Positions 46,545 through 57,141 are shown, counted from the stretch's first letter. The stretch: 64,000 nt of DNA from Pseudisothecium myosuroides (GCA_951799445.1 OX637288.1:13518501-13582500), one strand, 5' to 3'. Program-made: numbers and translations. The notes: generated by a model not told the origin, from the letters alone.

Positions 46545-49030
46545 AGAATGATGTAGTTGGACTTTGGTTTTTTTAAAGTAGAAGTATATGGACTAGAGAG
46601 TGTCGTTTGGATGTCATGAGGAATTGAGGATTGACTTTCAATATTTCATAGTACTCTTGGTATGTTATGAGCTGCTTATAAAATGCAAATATATATGCAA
46701 TACAAATATGTTTTGATTTTGCTATGACTTTATGGTACTTTTGAATGCACCTTCAAACAATTTTATAAAATATATGTTCTGCGTGATTACATTGCAAAAT
46801 AATGTTGTGTTTATGATTTGTCAATGTCTATTATTCCTTGCATATGGAACGGAGAAGTTCATTCATTTTTTGCGACTCTAATTCATAGAACCGTAAATGC
46901 CCTTGGCTTCAAATTTGGGTGGGGACAAAACTTTGAATTTTTTAAAAAAATAACAAAGTCGCTCTAATTAACAATGAACATGCCAAAGAAATACCGTATG
47001 AAGTCTAATTTTATGGCCAAAAAAACCATTTTGGAATGATCGACTATGATTTTGCTATAAATGATTTTGTACAAGGGTACCAATTTCAATCTTGATTTTC
47101 CTTATTATTCAATGTTCTTCAAAATGAGCGCTCGAAACAGTAGACGTTGGAAGCAAAAGCACATTAAAAATTCATTTAGAGAAATGTAGAGTACAATTTA
47201 AGAAGCCGTGAACTGATTGAGATTGTGCATGTGATAAACCCCTAAACCTTAATGTTTTTGCTTACTAACTTCATAGATTTGGAAAGGGAAAAGAGGCTCG
47301 GAAGACTTCAACTTTTGAAGTCATTTTTGCACTTAAAACACCTTCATGAATCATGATTATATAATCTTTGAATAGAAAAATTTTATTGTCATGAATTTTG
47401 TTCGCAGTAGGTCCTTTAATCCATAAGGTCTTCAACGTTTAGGTCTTGAATGATAATAGATTCAAACTTTTAGTCTTTTTTCATTTTGCTTCGATGATAG
47501 TGAACTTCATTTGTGGAAATACTTTTGTTATCACTTTGTTTCCATATGTGTTCGTTAGAGTTGGTGTTATTAGAATACATATTTATCTAATTTCGCTAGA
47601 ATTACAAATGTACAAGTATACGAAGTGGTCAAGTGGGCAAGTGGCTGTCCAAGCCAAGACAGCCTTAAATCCTTGAATGTAGTTTGAAGTTGGACTTGCA
47701 GAAATGAGGTCATAGATATGAAGAACACAAGAATATTAGGAATTCATCATGCCAGAAGAATGTCCATTCAAATGCAGTCCAACAAATTTCTAATAAAGAA
47801 ATGATGGTATTTTGCTTGTAGTTGAATGTAGAAGAAATTTCAAATTTTTCCTTGCTAAAGGTATAGAAAAATATTAGAGACAGCATTGTTGACTTTAAAT
47901 GTATTAGGCGGAATGTATAATTCAGAATGCAGAACTTGAATGTGTATATTAAAGCCGGAATATTCTTTGAAATAGTGCTTTGTAGAAATTTTCCTCGCAT
48001 TTAAAATTGTAGAGAATAATCTTGATGTTTAGGGGTTCGTATGCAGAAATTGAATTTATATAGTGAATCCCTGAAGTACAAGACATGGTTTTCTGGAAAC
48101 ATAGTGATTTTGGGCAACTCACTGTTAATGAAATTTTATTTTTTTTCCTTTGAAATTTTCACACTAGATGTATGATGTATCCAAGGACTCAAGGAATATT
48201 TGTAAGGCGGTAAGGCCCAACAATTTTCATAACATTTGGTAACAAAGTGAAAAAGTTATTGCATGATATGTACTATGTAGTTTTCTTTGATGTTTGGACA
48301 ACCCGGAAAGTAAAAAAAGGTTCTTCTAAAATCCCTTTTTATTAAATCAAAAATTTGAAATTGGCTCTATAGATTTATATATACACGGGAAGCTTCAATC
48401 ATTTATTTCAAATGAGTGAATCAAAATTTATAAGGATTCTTAGTTTGAAGGTAGTTATAGAATCCCTACTGTAAAAAAAGCTTTGAAGTCATTTATTTAA
48501 TTTAAATTTCAATATTGTTGGAAGAAAAGAAAACATTGGATGCAAATTATTTATTTTAACACTACAACCGTTTGAATTGGCACTTTCCAATTCTATAATA
48601 AAATTCGTAACAATTTAATGATTTGATTCATTCTCCACTTCTTTCTACCTACTATTTTTTTTCTAACAATTGTACAATTTCAAATGAACTTAAAAAATTT
48701 CAAGCACGTGGCCAACTTCTTTAGGAAAAAGAACCGAAAGATTTACAATTGATTTTGTCATTTTATTATATAATGTGACTTTGTGAAGTGTAGGTGCCTT
48801 GATTTTTGCAAGGCCCAATAAAGCGTGTTTGTCGATTCAGAAGCTATTATCTTGCAATGTACATGGTGAAAATTTGAAAAAGTCTTTCCAGAATTTGTTT
48901 GAATAATTTACTACGAGATACTCCGGTTATATGTATGGTGGAATTTTTTTTACCAAAATTTGCTACTTGTACTGGAGATGGCATTTTTCAAACAATTATG
49001 GTGAAAACATAGTAAAAAACCTTTAAAGGT
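46545..49030. other. Spacer between RING and transposase genes
   Basis: No gene supported. The first 2 kb is AT-rich with no clear repeat. From about 48,085 to 49,025 there is a degenerate family A MITE copy: GGAAACATAGTGATTTTGGGCAACTC start-side block, GGCCCAACAATTTTCATAAC, AAAAAGTTATTGCATGATA, and an end AACCTTTAAAGGTTAAAG. Confidence 0.55.
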
Positions 49031-49434
49031 TAAAGTTCAAAGAAAATGAAGTTCACTTCAAAAAAATATTGAGTTTCTGTTCAATGTAGAGCAAAATTTT
49101 TAGAAGATCTGAAAAAGACTTTGGCATTTGTGGATTAAATTGAAAATATGAAAAAAAAAAACATTGAGGCCTAGTTAAAAGCACTCATAAATAGCTCTAA
49201 ACCTCTATAGTACCCCATTTCAACTTGAAGTGGAATAGAAGTTTAGAACTATTTATAAGCGCCGGATAGAGTAGGATTCGAACTCGTGACCTCGTCATGA
49301 GCAATAATGAAACAAACCTTTAAGTGCCCCCAATTGCAATGGCGGGTCAATCGTCTACTAAATCCTCTATGTTCTGAATCCGTTATCCTTCATATTAAAG
49401 TGATGGGTGGACGCCGAATTCCTCCTGGCAATTG
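49031..49434. repeat. Direct repeat copy 1 with SINE-like tRNA B box
   Basis: This segment matches 54,475-54,890 over about 400 bp. Both contain AACATTGAGGCCTA or AACAATGAGGCCTG, CTCTATAGTACCCCATTTC, AACTTGAAGT, ACTATTTATAAGCGC and CAATTGCAAT-like blocks. On the minus strand each holds a tRNA-type B box; here it is GAGTTCGAATCC. The B box is preceded by an imperfect A-box region. This suggests a tRNA-derived SINE in reverse orientation that was copied as part of a larger duplication. Confidence 0.55.
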
Positions 49435-49690
49435 CCCAGCTCCGCCGACCGCCCCGAATGGCCGACCGCCCTGACTTCCCCGACCGCCGCGATTGGCCGA
49501 CCGCCCCGACTATCCTGACCGGCGGTTCCGGCCGACCGCCCCGACTTTCCCGACCGGCGGTTCCGGCCGACCGCCCCGACTTCGCCGACCGCCTTGATCG
49601 GAAATCGGACGGCAGAAACTGACTGACCGTTGAAAGCGAGCAGATTTCCTCTCCAACGGTCGGCAGCAGTTCAGGAGTATAAGTGCAAGG
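49435..49690 (+). promoter_or_regulatory. CCGACCG-rich promoter module of the hAT transposase gene
   Basis: About ten CCGACCGCC or closely related words fill 49,440-49,600, with GACCGGCGGTTCCGGCC repeated twice. TATAAG follows at 49679-49684. The start ATG is about 250 nt downstream. Autoregulation by binding of the transposase to its own promoter motif is a reasonable but untested inference. Confidence 0.65.
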
Positions 49691-49930
49691 AAGAAAGTTT
49701 TTAGAAGCACTCCTGAGAAACTGAACGCTAAGATTTCCGAGGGCTAGGAGCTGCAATTTTTTGTGTCCCTTGCTTAGTAATGCATAGTTCAGTGGACGGG
49801 GGGGCCTTGATTTTCAAGGCTTTGTACACATCATGCTAAACTGATTTTGGACACTGTTGAGATTCTGACATTGTGTGTGCACTTTGTGATTTTGAATTGG
49901 TTCAATTATAAGGAATTCAAACTTGTCACT

Positions 49931-52900
49931 ATGAGCAAGGACTTCTCTCCTTGGTATGGCCTCGTGCCACCGAGTAAAGTGCAGTGCAAGGCTTGCAACT
50001 TGTTGTTTGCTAAAAAGCCCGCGCGAATGTTGAGCCATCTAGGATATGAAGGCGCATCTGGTGCTCGTGATACCGGAATTTGCCTTTGTCCGAAATTGAC
50101 ATCAGAGATTCGAGGTCTATTTCGTCGTTGTGAAGGGAAATTCCCACGGAGATCGGGTGTGGACAATGTGGATAGAAACAACATGCCCACGGACGGGAGT
50201 GACCTCTCCAATGGCAGGGACAGATCACGTTCTACACATGAAGATTCATGCACAGTACCGCAAGAAATTCTTCGTGTGGGTTCGGAAGGGAATCGAATTA
50301 CTGAAACATCTGGTGAACGTGGAACTCCCAGGGCATCCAGCAGTAGGCCGTACAAACAGAGCAGGCTAATAGATGGATTTGAAGAAGCACACAAACGCAA
50401 ATTGAATGCAATGTGGGCCAATTTTTTTTATGCGGCAAATATACCATTTGCTGTAGCCCGAAATCCAGCCTTTAAAGAAGCAGTAAAACTCACGGTAGAG
50501 TGGAATAGGCCGTACACACCACCATCATATCATGATCTACGATGCAAATTGCTTGACGAAGCAAAGACGGACCTTCAGGCAAAGCTCCTGAGGAGAACCG
50601 AAGATAGCATAAGGAAGTTTGGAGCAACATTGTCTATTGATGGATGGAGCTCGGTTACAAACCGCCCATTGATAAATGCCATGCTCGTATCTTCTGCCGG
50701 AGAGGAATTTGTTGGATCGGTAGATACAAGCGGGATGGAAAAAAACGCAGAGTATATGGCATCTGTCTTGGAAAAGTTTATAGAGCATGTGGGTCCCACC
50801 AATGTGGTACAAATCAGTGCTGATAATGCTCCGGTAAATCAAGCGGCATGGAATTTGGTATCCAGTAAGTATCCACACATTTATTCTCAAGGATGCGTGG
50901 TGCATGCCTTGAATTTGTTGTTGAAAGATTGGGGGAAGGAAAAATAGATTGATGAGTATCTGAAGAAAGCCCATGCCATTGTGAAATTCTTCAAGAGTAG
51001 GCAGATGCCGCTTGCTATATTTCGAAAGCACGAGACGAAATATAGCTTGTTGTTGCCGGCCAAAACGAGGTTTGTCTCGAATTTTATTATGATTCACCGT
51101 TTGTTGAAGGTCAAAGTAGCATTACAACAAAGTGTGGTGGATCCACAGTGGGTGGAGTATGTGCGGAAGCTAAAGGACAATCGGAAAACACAACCCCGGT
51201 CTGAGTCTCGAGATGTCAAGAAATTTGTTCTCGATTCGCATTTCTGGAATTGTTGTGTCAATATCCGAGATGTAGTGGGTCCAGTTGTATTTGCTCTACG
51301 CGACTTGGATGCGAAGACACCATGCATGGGAAAGGTATTGCATATTATGAAGGGTTTAGAGAAACATGTGATGGACTTGGAGAAAGAGCCATTTTCTTTG
51401 CCCGCAAATCGAGCAGAACGACTGCAGGCCTCATTTGTGAACCGACGAAAAATGGGGGAGACAGATCTACACTATGCAGGAGCTCTTCTGAACCCGTACT
51501 TGCTGCACGATAAAGAACTAGCTGACGACACAAATGCAACGGAGGCATGCAAGCGAGTTACAATGAAAATTTATAAACCCGAAGATTACGCAATGGTCGT
51601 GAGGGAATTTGTAGCCTTTCGACATAGAACCCCTCCGTTCCATAACATGTTAGACCCGGGCGAACAGATGTTGTCGGCACATGCTTGGTGGGATTTTGAA
51701 GGTGCATGTGGGAAGCTCATTGCTCCAATTGCAAAGAGGATATTGGCCCAACCAGTATCATCATCTTCATGCGAATGAAATTGGAGTAACTATTCATTTG
51801 TCCACAACAAATCTCGGAACAAGTTGAAGCCACAAAGAGCAGCAGATTTGGTGTATGTGTACAGCAATTTGAAGGTTTTAACGGCATCAAAAGAAAATGA
51901 TGAGAAGAAGTGGTACCATGAGAACGTGGAGTCAGAAGATTCAGAGGGGTTTATCTCGGAAGACGAGGAAGTTGACGAGGATTATGGGCCACAATTCAGT
52001 GAGGAAAATGCCATAAACGACGACATGCAGGACTATGACAATGGACCGCTTCAGAGCCCTAATCGCAGTAATGAAGACTTTGGGGTCAATCATCGAGACG
52101 CTTATGAGTTCGATGAATCGGACGAGGACATCAATATGGACAATGAAGATAATATTCCCCTAGCTAGATTTTGCGATGGGACCGGATTTTTGAATAGCCA
52201 AAATATCGTATCGCAAGGGGAAGCGGCTTACGTAGAAGATCCGGAGGCAAATGGGACAAGGAATGTCAATGATGACACTCCAAAAGCGGATGAAGTTCTT
52301 CAAAGTTTGAAGTGTACATCCATGACAATGGTAGAAGTGCAAGAGAATGAAGAGCACATTGACAAAGGAGGATGTCAGTTGAATGTTCGAATGAATGTAG
52401 GCAATGCAAGTGTTCAATCCATTGTGGTATTGGCAAATGAGAAGAGCGGGGAACGAAGTCATGAAAATGACAAGCCAAGCGAAGTCCAAAGAAATGTTGA
52501 TGGAGGTTTGATACATGGGTCTGAGAGCCCAATTTTTTTGGACCATGATGAAGATAAGAAACAAGTCATTGAAGAATGCAGAGGAGCACGATATAGCGGT
52601 GTTCTTCCTGTAGCACGCGAAACTCCTAGTGTAGCATTGGATGGCTCAGGAAGTTCAGGTGTAGGAAGACGACTTGTCCGAATTTCCAAAAAAATGCAAC
52701 CTCGTATCAATTCATCTCCAATCAATTTACCATCGACCGATGGTGAGATGAACGAGACATTGGAAGAAATGTTTATTCGGGAATCTGGTCATGCACCACC
52801 ACGGCGCTCGACAAAATCGTCAGCTCCTACAACGTTGTCTTTGAATGCAATGAAGGTAACTATTCAAGGAGGAGCTGGAGCAGTGAAATTGGATGCCCAA

Positions 52901-53260
52901 CACTCCATAAAATCCAAAAGTAAAAGGAAAATGGAGCCTTTTGCAGCGAGCCCAACCAAGAGACAAGGTGTAGGTAGAACTCCCCTTGATGCATGTCTTC
53001 CTTCTTCGAAGGGGAAAATGAAAACAATTCCTTCCCTTCATGAAGATAGGAGGAACGCCATATTAAGAGTAAAAAGGGAAAAGAGCAAGGACCAACCAAG
53101 GAGATTATCTACATCAAGGCAAGTACAGCACGGAGGAGTGAGAACTTTGTATTCTTCATCTGACGACATGGAAGTGACATCCGATGAAGATGTGGAATGG
53201 AGAAGTAGAGGAGATTGTAGTGGGGCTGAGGTAAAAGGGGATAGTGATTATAAGCCTTAG
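49931..53260 (+). pseudogene. hAT transposase (BED finger, DUF659, hAT dimerisation), two in-frame stops
   Basis: A single frame of 1,110 codons from ATG 49931 to 53260, interrupted by TAG at 50945-50947 (codon 339) and TGA at 51776-51778 (codon 616). Each is one C-to-T change from Gln (CAG) or Arg (CGA). The BED-type finger is CKAC...LSHL near the start. DUF659 runs through ATLSIDGWSSVTNRPLINA and ISADNAPVNQAAWN, which supply two acidic catalytic positions. The C-terminal hAT dimerisation domain includes HAWWDFEG and SSSSCE, continuing after the TGA as NWSNYSFVHNKSRN. Arg normally follows CE in this family, in line with a lost CGA. A tail of about 475 residues, acidic and then basic, is longer than in most relatives. 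hAT transposases cut and paste elements with 8-bp duplications, as seen here. Alternatives are readthrough or tiny introns, which I consider less likely. Confidence 0.85.
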
Positions 53261-53525
53261 AGATTGAAAGGCCTTGAATCACTTAGATGTTTTGATGCTC
53301 ATACATAGAGCACGTAATGGTAATTGGTTGGTAGAACATTATATTGTGGTACTAGTTGTCTACTTTGCTTAGTGATGTACAAAACACCACTAAGATGGTT
53401 TGATATTCAAACTGTTGGATTATAATTCAATAAAGTTTGATTGTATGTTTTCTTTCTTCAATGAAGCATAATATATTGCAAGAATTGTATGTAGTGAAGA
53501 GTTTCACCTTCATAGTTGTCCTAGT
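53261..53525. other. Transposase 3' flank
   Basis: AT-rich trailer with AATAAAG near 53,430, a possible polyadenylation signal. No other feature is visible. Confidence 0.4.
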
Positions 53526-53529
53526 TTAA

Positions 53530-54458
53530 CCCCTAAAGGACCATTGTCCGTTTGGCGGACATTTGGGATTTTGGACAGGTACCTACAGGCTAAATTTTTG
53601 TCCTCATTTTTTGAAACTTTTCTTGAAGATAGGAAAACTGATAAGCTTCATGGGAATATAATTTTTTTTTCAATTGGTGCCCGGGAACAAAAGTTACGCC
53701 CAAATAAGCTCAAAACAAGGGAGAGGGGGCAGCAAAAAAAATGTTGCAAATTTCATTTTATTTTATTTTAAATTTTTTTCCCATAGATTATATTTTTGTC
53801 TATCCCTAAAGCTTTGATTCATTCCATTTGGATTTGTTATGAGAAAGTTATGGACAATCTATTTTTTCGGGCACTTAGAGCATCTTCTGATCTTTCTGAA
53901 AAAAAACACTTGTAGGATTCATTTTTGAATGCAATGTTTATAATTTTATTTTTTTTAAAATTCCGCGTGATTTAGTGTTTTTGCTAGAACAATCTCACCG
54001 TTGGGATTAGTTCATTTCAATTCTATGTAAAAGATATTAATATTTTAGATTTTCCTTCTATCTCGTACCTATTTCTACTTAACAATTTTTTTAGTAATGA
54101 AAATTAAGTTTTTTTTATTTGATTTTTTTTGCTAGACTCTCAACTCAATTATAAAATATATAGATTTAAAGCTCAAAACTCTGTAGTGCAGAAATTTCAA
54201 GTTAAAAATGTTCAAAGTCAAAAAATCTCGTCCCACAATGTGCTGAAAAACTTGTTTTTTTCACTTTAAACGCAGATAACTTGCAATCAGCGTGGTCAAA
54301 AATTTTGAAATATTTTCCACGCATTGCCATACTAGTAAAGTATAAGATCCTATGGTTATGTGATAAAAAAAATAATTTTCAATTTTTTTTACCCTTAAAC
54401 CTAAAAATGGCAGTTTTGAGTGCTTTTTGGCCAAAAAATGGCCTTGAAACTTTAGGGG
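53530..54458. mobile_element. Family B TTAA-type MITE, 929 bp
   Basis: It is bounded by TTAA on both sides (53526-53529 and 54459-54462) and by CCCCTAAAG and CTTTAGGGG ends. The interior is AT-rich and non-coding. TTAA target duplication and short terminal repeats are the pattern of piggyBac-like or similar MITEs. Related sequences occur at about 33.0-33.5, 35.0-35.8, 41.5-42.2 and 57.7-58.3 kb. This is the most complete copy of the family in the window. Confidence 0.65.
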
Positions 54459-54474
54459 TTAATATGTGTAATTT

Positions 54475-54890
54475 AAATTTATACAGCTAAAATTCAAAAA
54501 GAATGAATGTGACCTACAAAAATGTTAGATTTCTATTCGATGTAGATCAAAATTCCTAAAAGTTCCCAAAAAGACTTCGGCATATTTGAATTAAGATGAA
54601 AAAATGAGTCAAAAAACAATGAGGCCTGACTAAAAGCGCTTATACCTCTATAGTACCCCATTTCAACTTGAAGTAGAATAGAAATCTGTAACTATTTATA
54701 AGCGCTGGATATTGAAAATGAAGAACAAGGTACAAAGTAAGTTTCGAACCCATGACCTCTTGAACATCAATAATGAAATAACTCCGCAAGTGGCTGCAAT
54801 TGCAATAGGCCAATAGCTGATGTACCATGTATGTTCTAAAATTTTTTCCGTCCCTGTTAAAGTGACAGCCTGAAATCCTGAACCCCTCCG
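54475..54890. repeat. Direct repeat copy 2 with SINE-like B box
   Basis: Second copy of the segment at 49,031-49,434 in the same orientation. On the minus strand it has GGGTTCGAAAC as the B-box remnant. As at copy 1, it runs straight into a CCGACCG-rich segment, so the duplicated unit includes MITE end, SINE-like part and motif cluster. Confidence 0.55.
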
Positions 54891-55085
54891 GCCGACCGCC
54901 CCGACCGACTCAACGCCGACCCCGATTACCGACACCGGTAGCCGACCGACGCGGTCGGCTCACCGACAACGGAAAGCCAACCGACCGGCGTCCACCGACC
55001 GAAGCAGTCATCAGACCGACAGCGGAAAGCCGACCGATGCGGTCGTCAAGACGACCGCCGACCGCGGCGTCCGAATTACCTGAGG
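54885..55085. repeat. CCGACCG motif cluster at the hAT right end
   Basis: Many CCGACCG, GCCGACCG and CGGTCGG words, including alternating GCCGACCGATGCGGTCG-like palindromic blocks. It is subterminal (about 130-330 bp from the end), where hAT transposases usually bind. It matches the motif of array 1 at the left end and of the four promoters. Confidence 0.75.
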
Positions 55086-55109
55086 TAATTTTTTTTTACG
55101 GCAGTTTTA

Positions 55110-55210
55110 CCCACATCGTCCGATCGGACGCTGCGTCCCGACGTCCGACCGTCCAGACGTCCGGATTTTGGACGTGATTTGGTCCCGGACGTTCAGTTTT
55201 GACAACCCAG
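55110..55210 (-). repeat. hAT right terminal inverted repeat region
   Basis: It contains GACGTCCG, GTCCAGACGTCC and GGACGT words and ends TTTTGACAACCCAG. It pairs with 27786-27870. The 8-bp duplication TTTTTTAT follows at 55211-55218. Confidence 0.85.
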
Positions 55211-55218
55211 TTTTTTAT

Positions 55219-55439
55219 AGATGCTAATCAAGAAACAAAACGAAGTTCACGTGGATGCCTTCCGAAACAGAAACGCCATGTGCGCCGTCACCTTGTTTCA
55301 CCACCAATGTCAGCGCGTCCAAGACAACATTTTGTGGAACTACATTTATAAACACCTCTCATTCACTGACGTCCTGCTGTTCTTTAAAACGTGTTCTGTT
55401 TCTTCCTAACATCACCTAAAACGGAGGTTTCTTATAGTG
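55219..55439. repeat. CACTA right subterminal region and terminal repeat
   Basis: The last 221 bp of the interrupted CACTA element. Its final 28 bp (55412-55439) pair with 13846-13873. It holds CACGTGG-like and GACGTC words like those in the left subterminal region. CTT at 55440-55442 is the second copy of the target duplication. Confidence 0.88.
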
Positions 55440-55442
55440 CTT

Positions 55443-56912
55443 CCATTCATCAATTTCAGAACACACACCAAGGGGGTCTCATTTGCATTAATTTCTGAGG
55501 CGGACGCCTTTTCTATACCGCACCTGAGCCTACCAAACTCTTGTCGCACTTCAAAGGCCTTGACAATTGCCTAATAGACGCAAGAGTTCTGCCCCAGCAC
55601 ACGGAATCTTTGCCACGGCATGAGGTTCTAGCATGAGGTTCTAGGCTATACCTTCGGGAGCGTGTCCGACGATAACATAATTTTATATAGGACTTCCAGT
55701 TGTCTCTTCCTTCAGCATCAGGTCTCCCTTGATTTCATGGCTCTGTAGATCAATGGTTAGTCATTTGAAAAAGACAAAAATTCTCAAGCCATGAGCTAAT
55801 AGCGGATCCCACCCTTTCTCAAAAATTGTTCGTCTTAGGCCAATTCCCTTGGCCATGGCAGCTTTCCGAAGTAGAAAAGTGCCTCTCAATTTGATTCCGA
55901 TCGCATGGTCAACAGTCATTTGACCATTATAAACTTGCGTTCCAAATCGTGAACCCTCCTAGAATATTCTACGCAGCTCCGACTTGTCATCCTGTAGCGA
56001 TTTCAATGGTGAAGTCCTATTGATCTAAGTTTTCAACTCACGGCGGCAAATTATTTGGAGAGGGGTCCAACACGGGTTGTTTTCAAGTGACATGGAAGTG
56101 GCGCTCAAGGTTAAGAGACCATTTAAACTTTGATGTAGTTTCAATTCTTCTCACATGTTGTAGTGTTATTTTTATACAAAAGTGTGAAGATTTGGGGGAT
56201 TGGATGACCAAATTCTCCACGAATAGCGACATTCTAACTATCCTTATTTTGGAATTTGGATGTTACCCCCAATATTATTGTAGTGAGAAATGACACCAAT
56301 GCTTGTTGTGAACATTAGCTTGCTCAACTCTCTAATAAACCATGATTTGAAACTTGATAGATAGATAATTCTACACAAAATTGATAGCAAATCACTAAAT
56401 AAAAAATTGAATTTCTAATTTTTTGTCATTCTTTCAAGAAATTCGTCGGCCACTAGAATAGAAAGCCATCTCTCTTATAGCTTTGAGTTCAAGAATTATC
56501 AATATAGGGTACTCCCTTCAATGATTTGGATGAATAAACTTACAAAACTTCCAACTCCATTTCTATGGTCAATTATAAAATAGAAAACCTTACATATATC
56601 AATATCTTATTGTTGAAAAATGTTTTTTTATAAGATCTCCACTTTCATAGACAAAATTGAAAGGAATTACATAAATATACAAAACATGTTGTTTGTAATT
56701 AAAGAAAAAGAAGAAGGTTAAAGTCTCTGGTATGATAGACTGGCATGAATGAAGCGTTTTTTGAGAATGGCTCAACAACCTAAGTTTCATGGGCCTAGAT
56801 GGCAAATTCCATCCTTCATGCCTCCATTTGGAAGTGGAACCTATAGTTTGTGATATCATAAAGGCATGATATGTACAAAGGATCTAAAAGCTTGGAGCAA
56901 ACACATAGCTTT
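55443..56912. other. Intergenic stretch right of the CACTA element
   Basis: This is the continuation of the pre-insertion locus at 13,842. No gene is supported. A small direct duplication of GCATGAGGTTCTA occurs at about 55,617-55,645. The rest is unremarkable and becomes AT-rich after about 56,100. Confidence 0.5.
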
Positions 56913-57141
56913 CACTAGAAGAATCCCATGTTTATCTAGACATGGGTTGTCTAACTTGACGCTGTTTACCTAGACATTTAATATAGCAACCCCATGTTTT
57001 TTTGTCAACATTATATCAACATTGACGTCCACTGTAACATCTTCAATGACAGAAAAACATGGGGTTGCTACATTGAACGTCTAGGTAAACAACGTCAAGT
57101 TAGACAATCCATGTCTAAATAAATACAGGATTCTACTAGTG
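56913..57141. mobile_element. CACTA-type foldback MITE, 229 bp
   Basis: It starts CACTAGAAGAATCC and ends GGATTCTACTAGTG. The two arms of about 85-90 bp pair with few mismatches around a loop of about 50 bp. TTT lies on both sides, in keeping with a 3-bp duplication. There is no coding capacity. It would be mobilised in trans by a CACTA transposase such as TNP2 (family knowledge). Confidence 0.7.

Larger units (their letters stand above)
27786..55210. mobile_element. Giant 27.4-kb hAT-type transposon carrying four genes
   Basis: The element starts CTGGGTTGTCA and ends TGACAACCCAG, an exact 11-bp inverted repeat. It is flanked on both sides by TTTTTTAT (27778-27785 and 55211-55218), a perfect 8-bp duplication as made by hAT transposases. 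Just inside both ends are GGACGT-rich segments that are also roughly inverted copies. Inside lie a BED/DUF659/hAT-dimerisation transposase gene, a protein kinase gene, a Gly-rich protein gene and a RING protein gene. Each has a CGGTCGG-rich promoter region. Most intergenic space is AT-rich repeat. Typical plant hAT elements are a few kilobases with one gene, so the size and cargo are exceptional. Three premature stops in this copy suggest it needs help in trans. Confidence 0.88.
13846..55439. mobile_element. CACTA (En/Spm) transposon, split by a nested hAT element
   Basis: The left end begins CACTAGAGGAAACCTCCG. The reverse complement of the right end begins CACTATAAGAAACCTCCG. The ends match at about 24 of 28 positions. 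The element is flanked by CTT on both sides (13843-13845 and 55440-55442), the 3-bp duplication typical of CACTA elements. It contains a TNP2 transposase gene and a TnpA-like gene. The hAT element at 27,786-55,210 plus one 8-bp duplication accounts for 27,433 bp, leaving an original CACTA of 14,161 bp. Only 221 bp of CACTA sequence lies to the right of the hAT. The TNP2 frame shows no stops, so the CACTA was recently functional or nearly so. Confidence 0.9.

Noticed and set aside
49290..49310. Functional tRNA gene
   Set aside because: Only B-box-like sequence is present; no cloverleaf could be formed, so a SINE-like relic is the better reading.
49931..53260. Programmed stop-codon readthrough in the transposase
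   Set aside because: Two different stops without a readthrough context, plus a similar stop in the RING and TNL genes, fit decay better.
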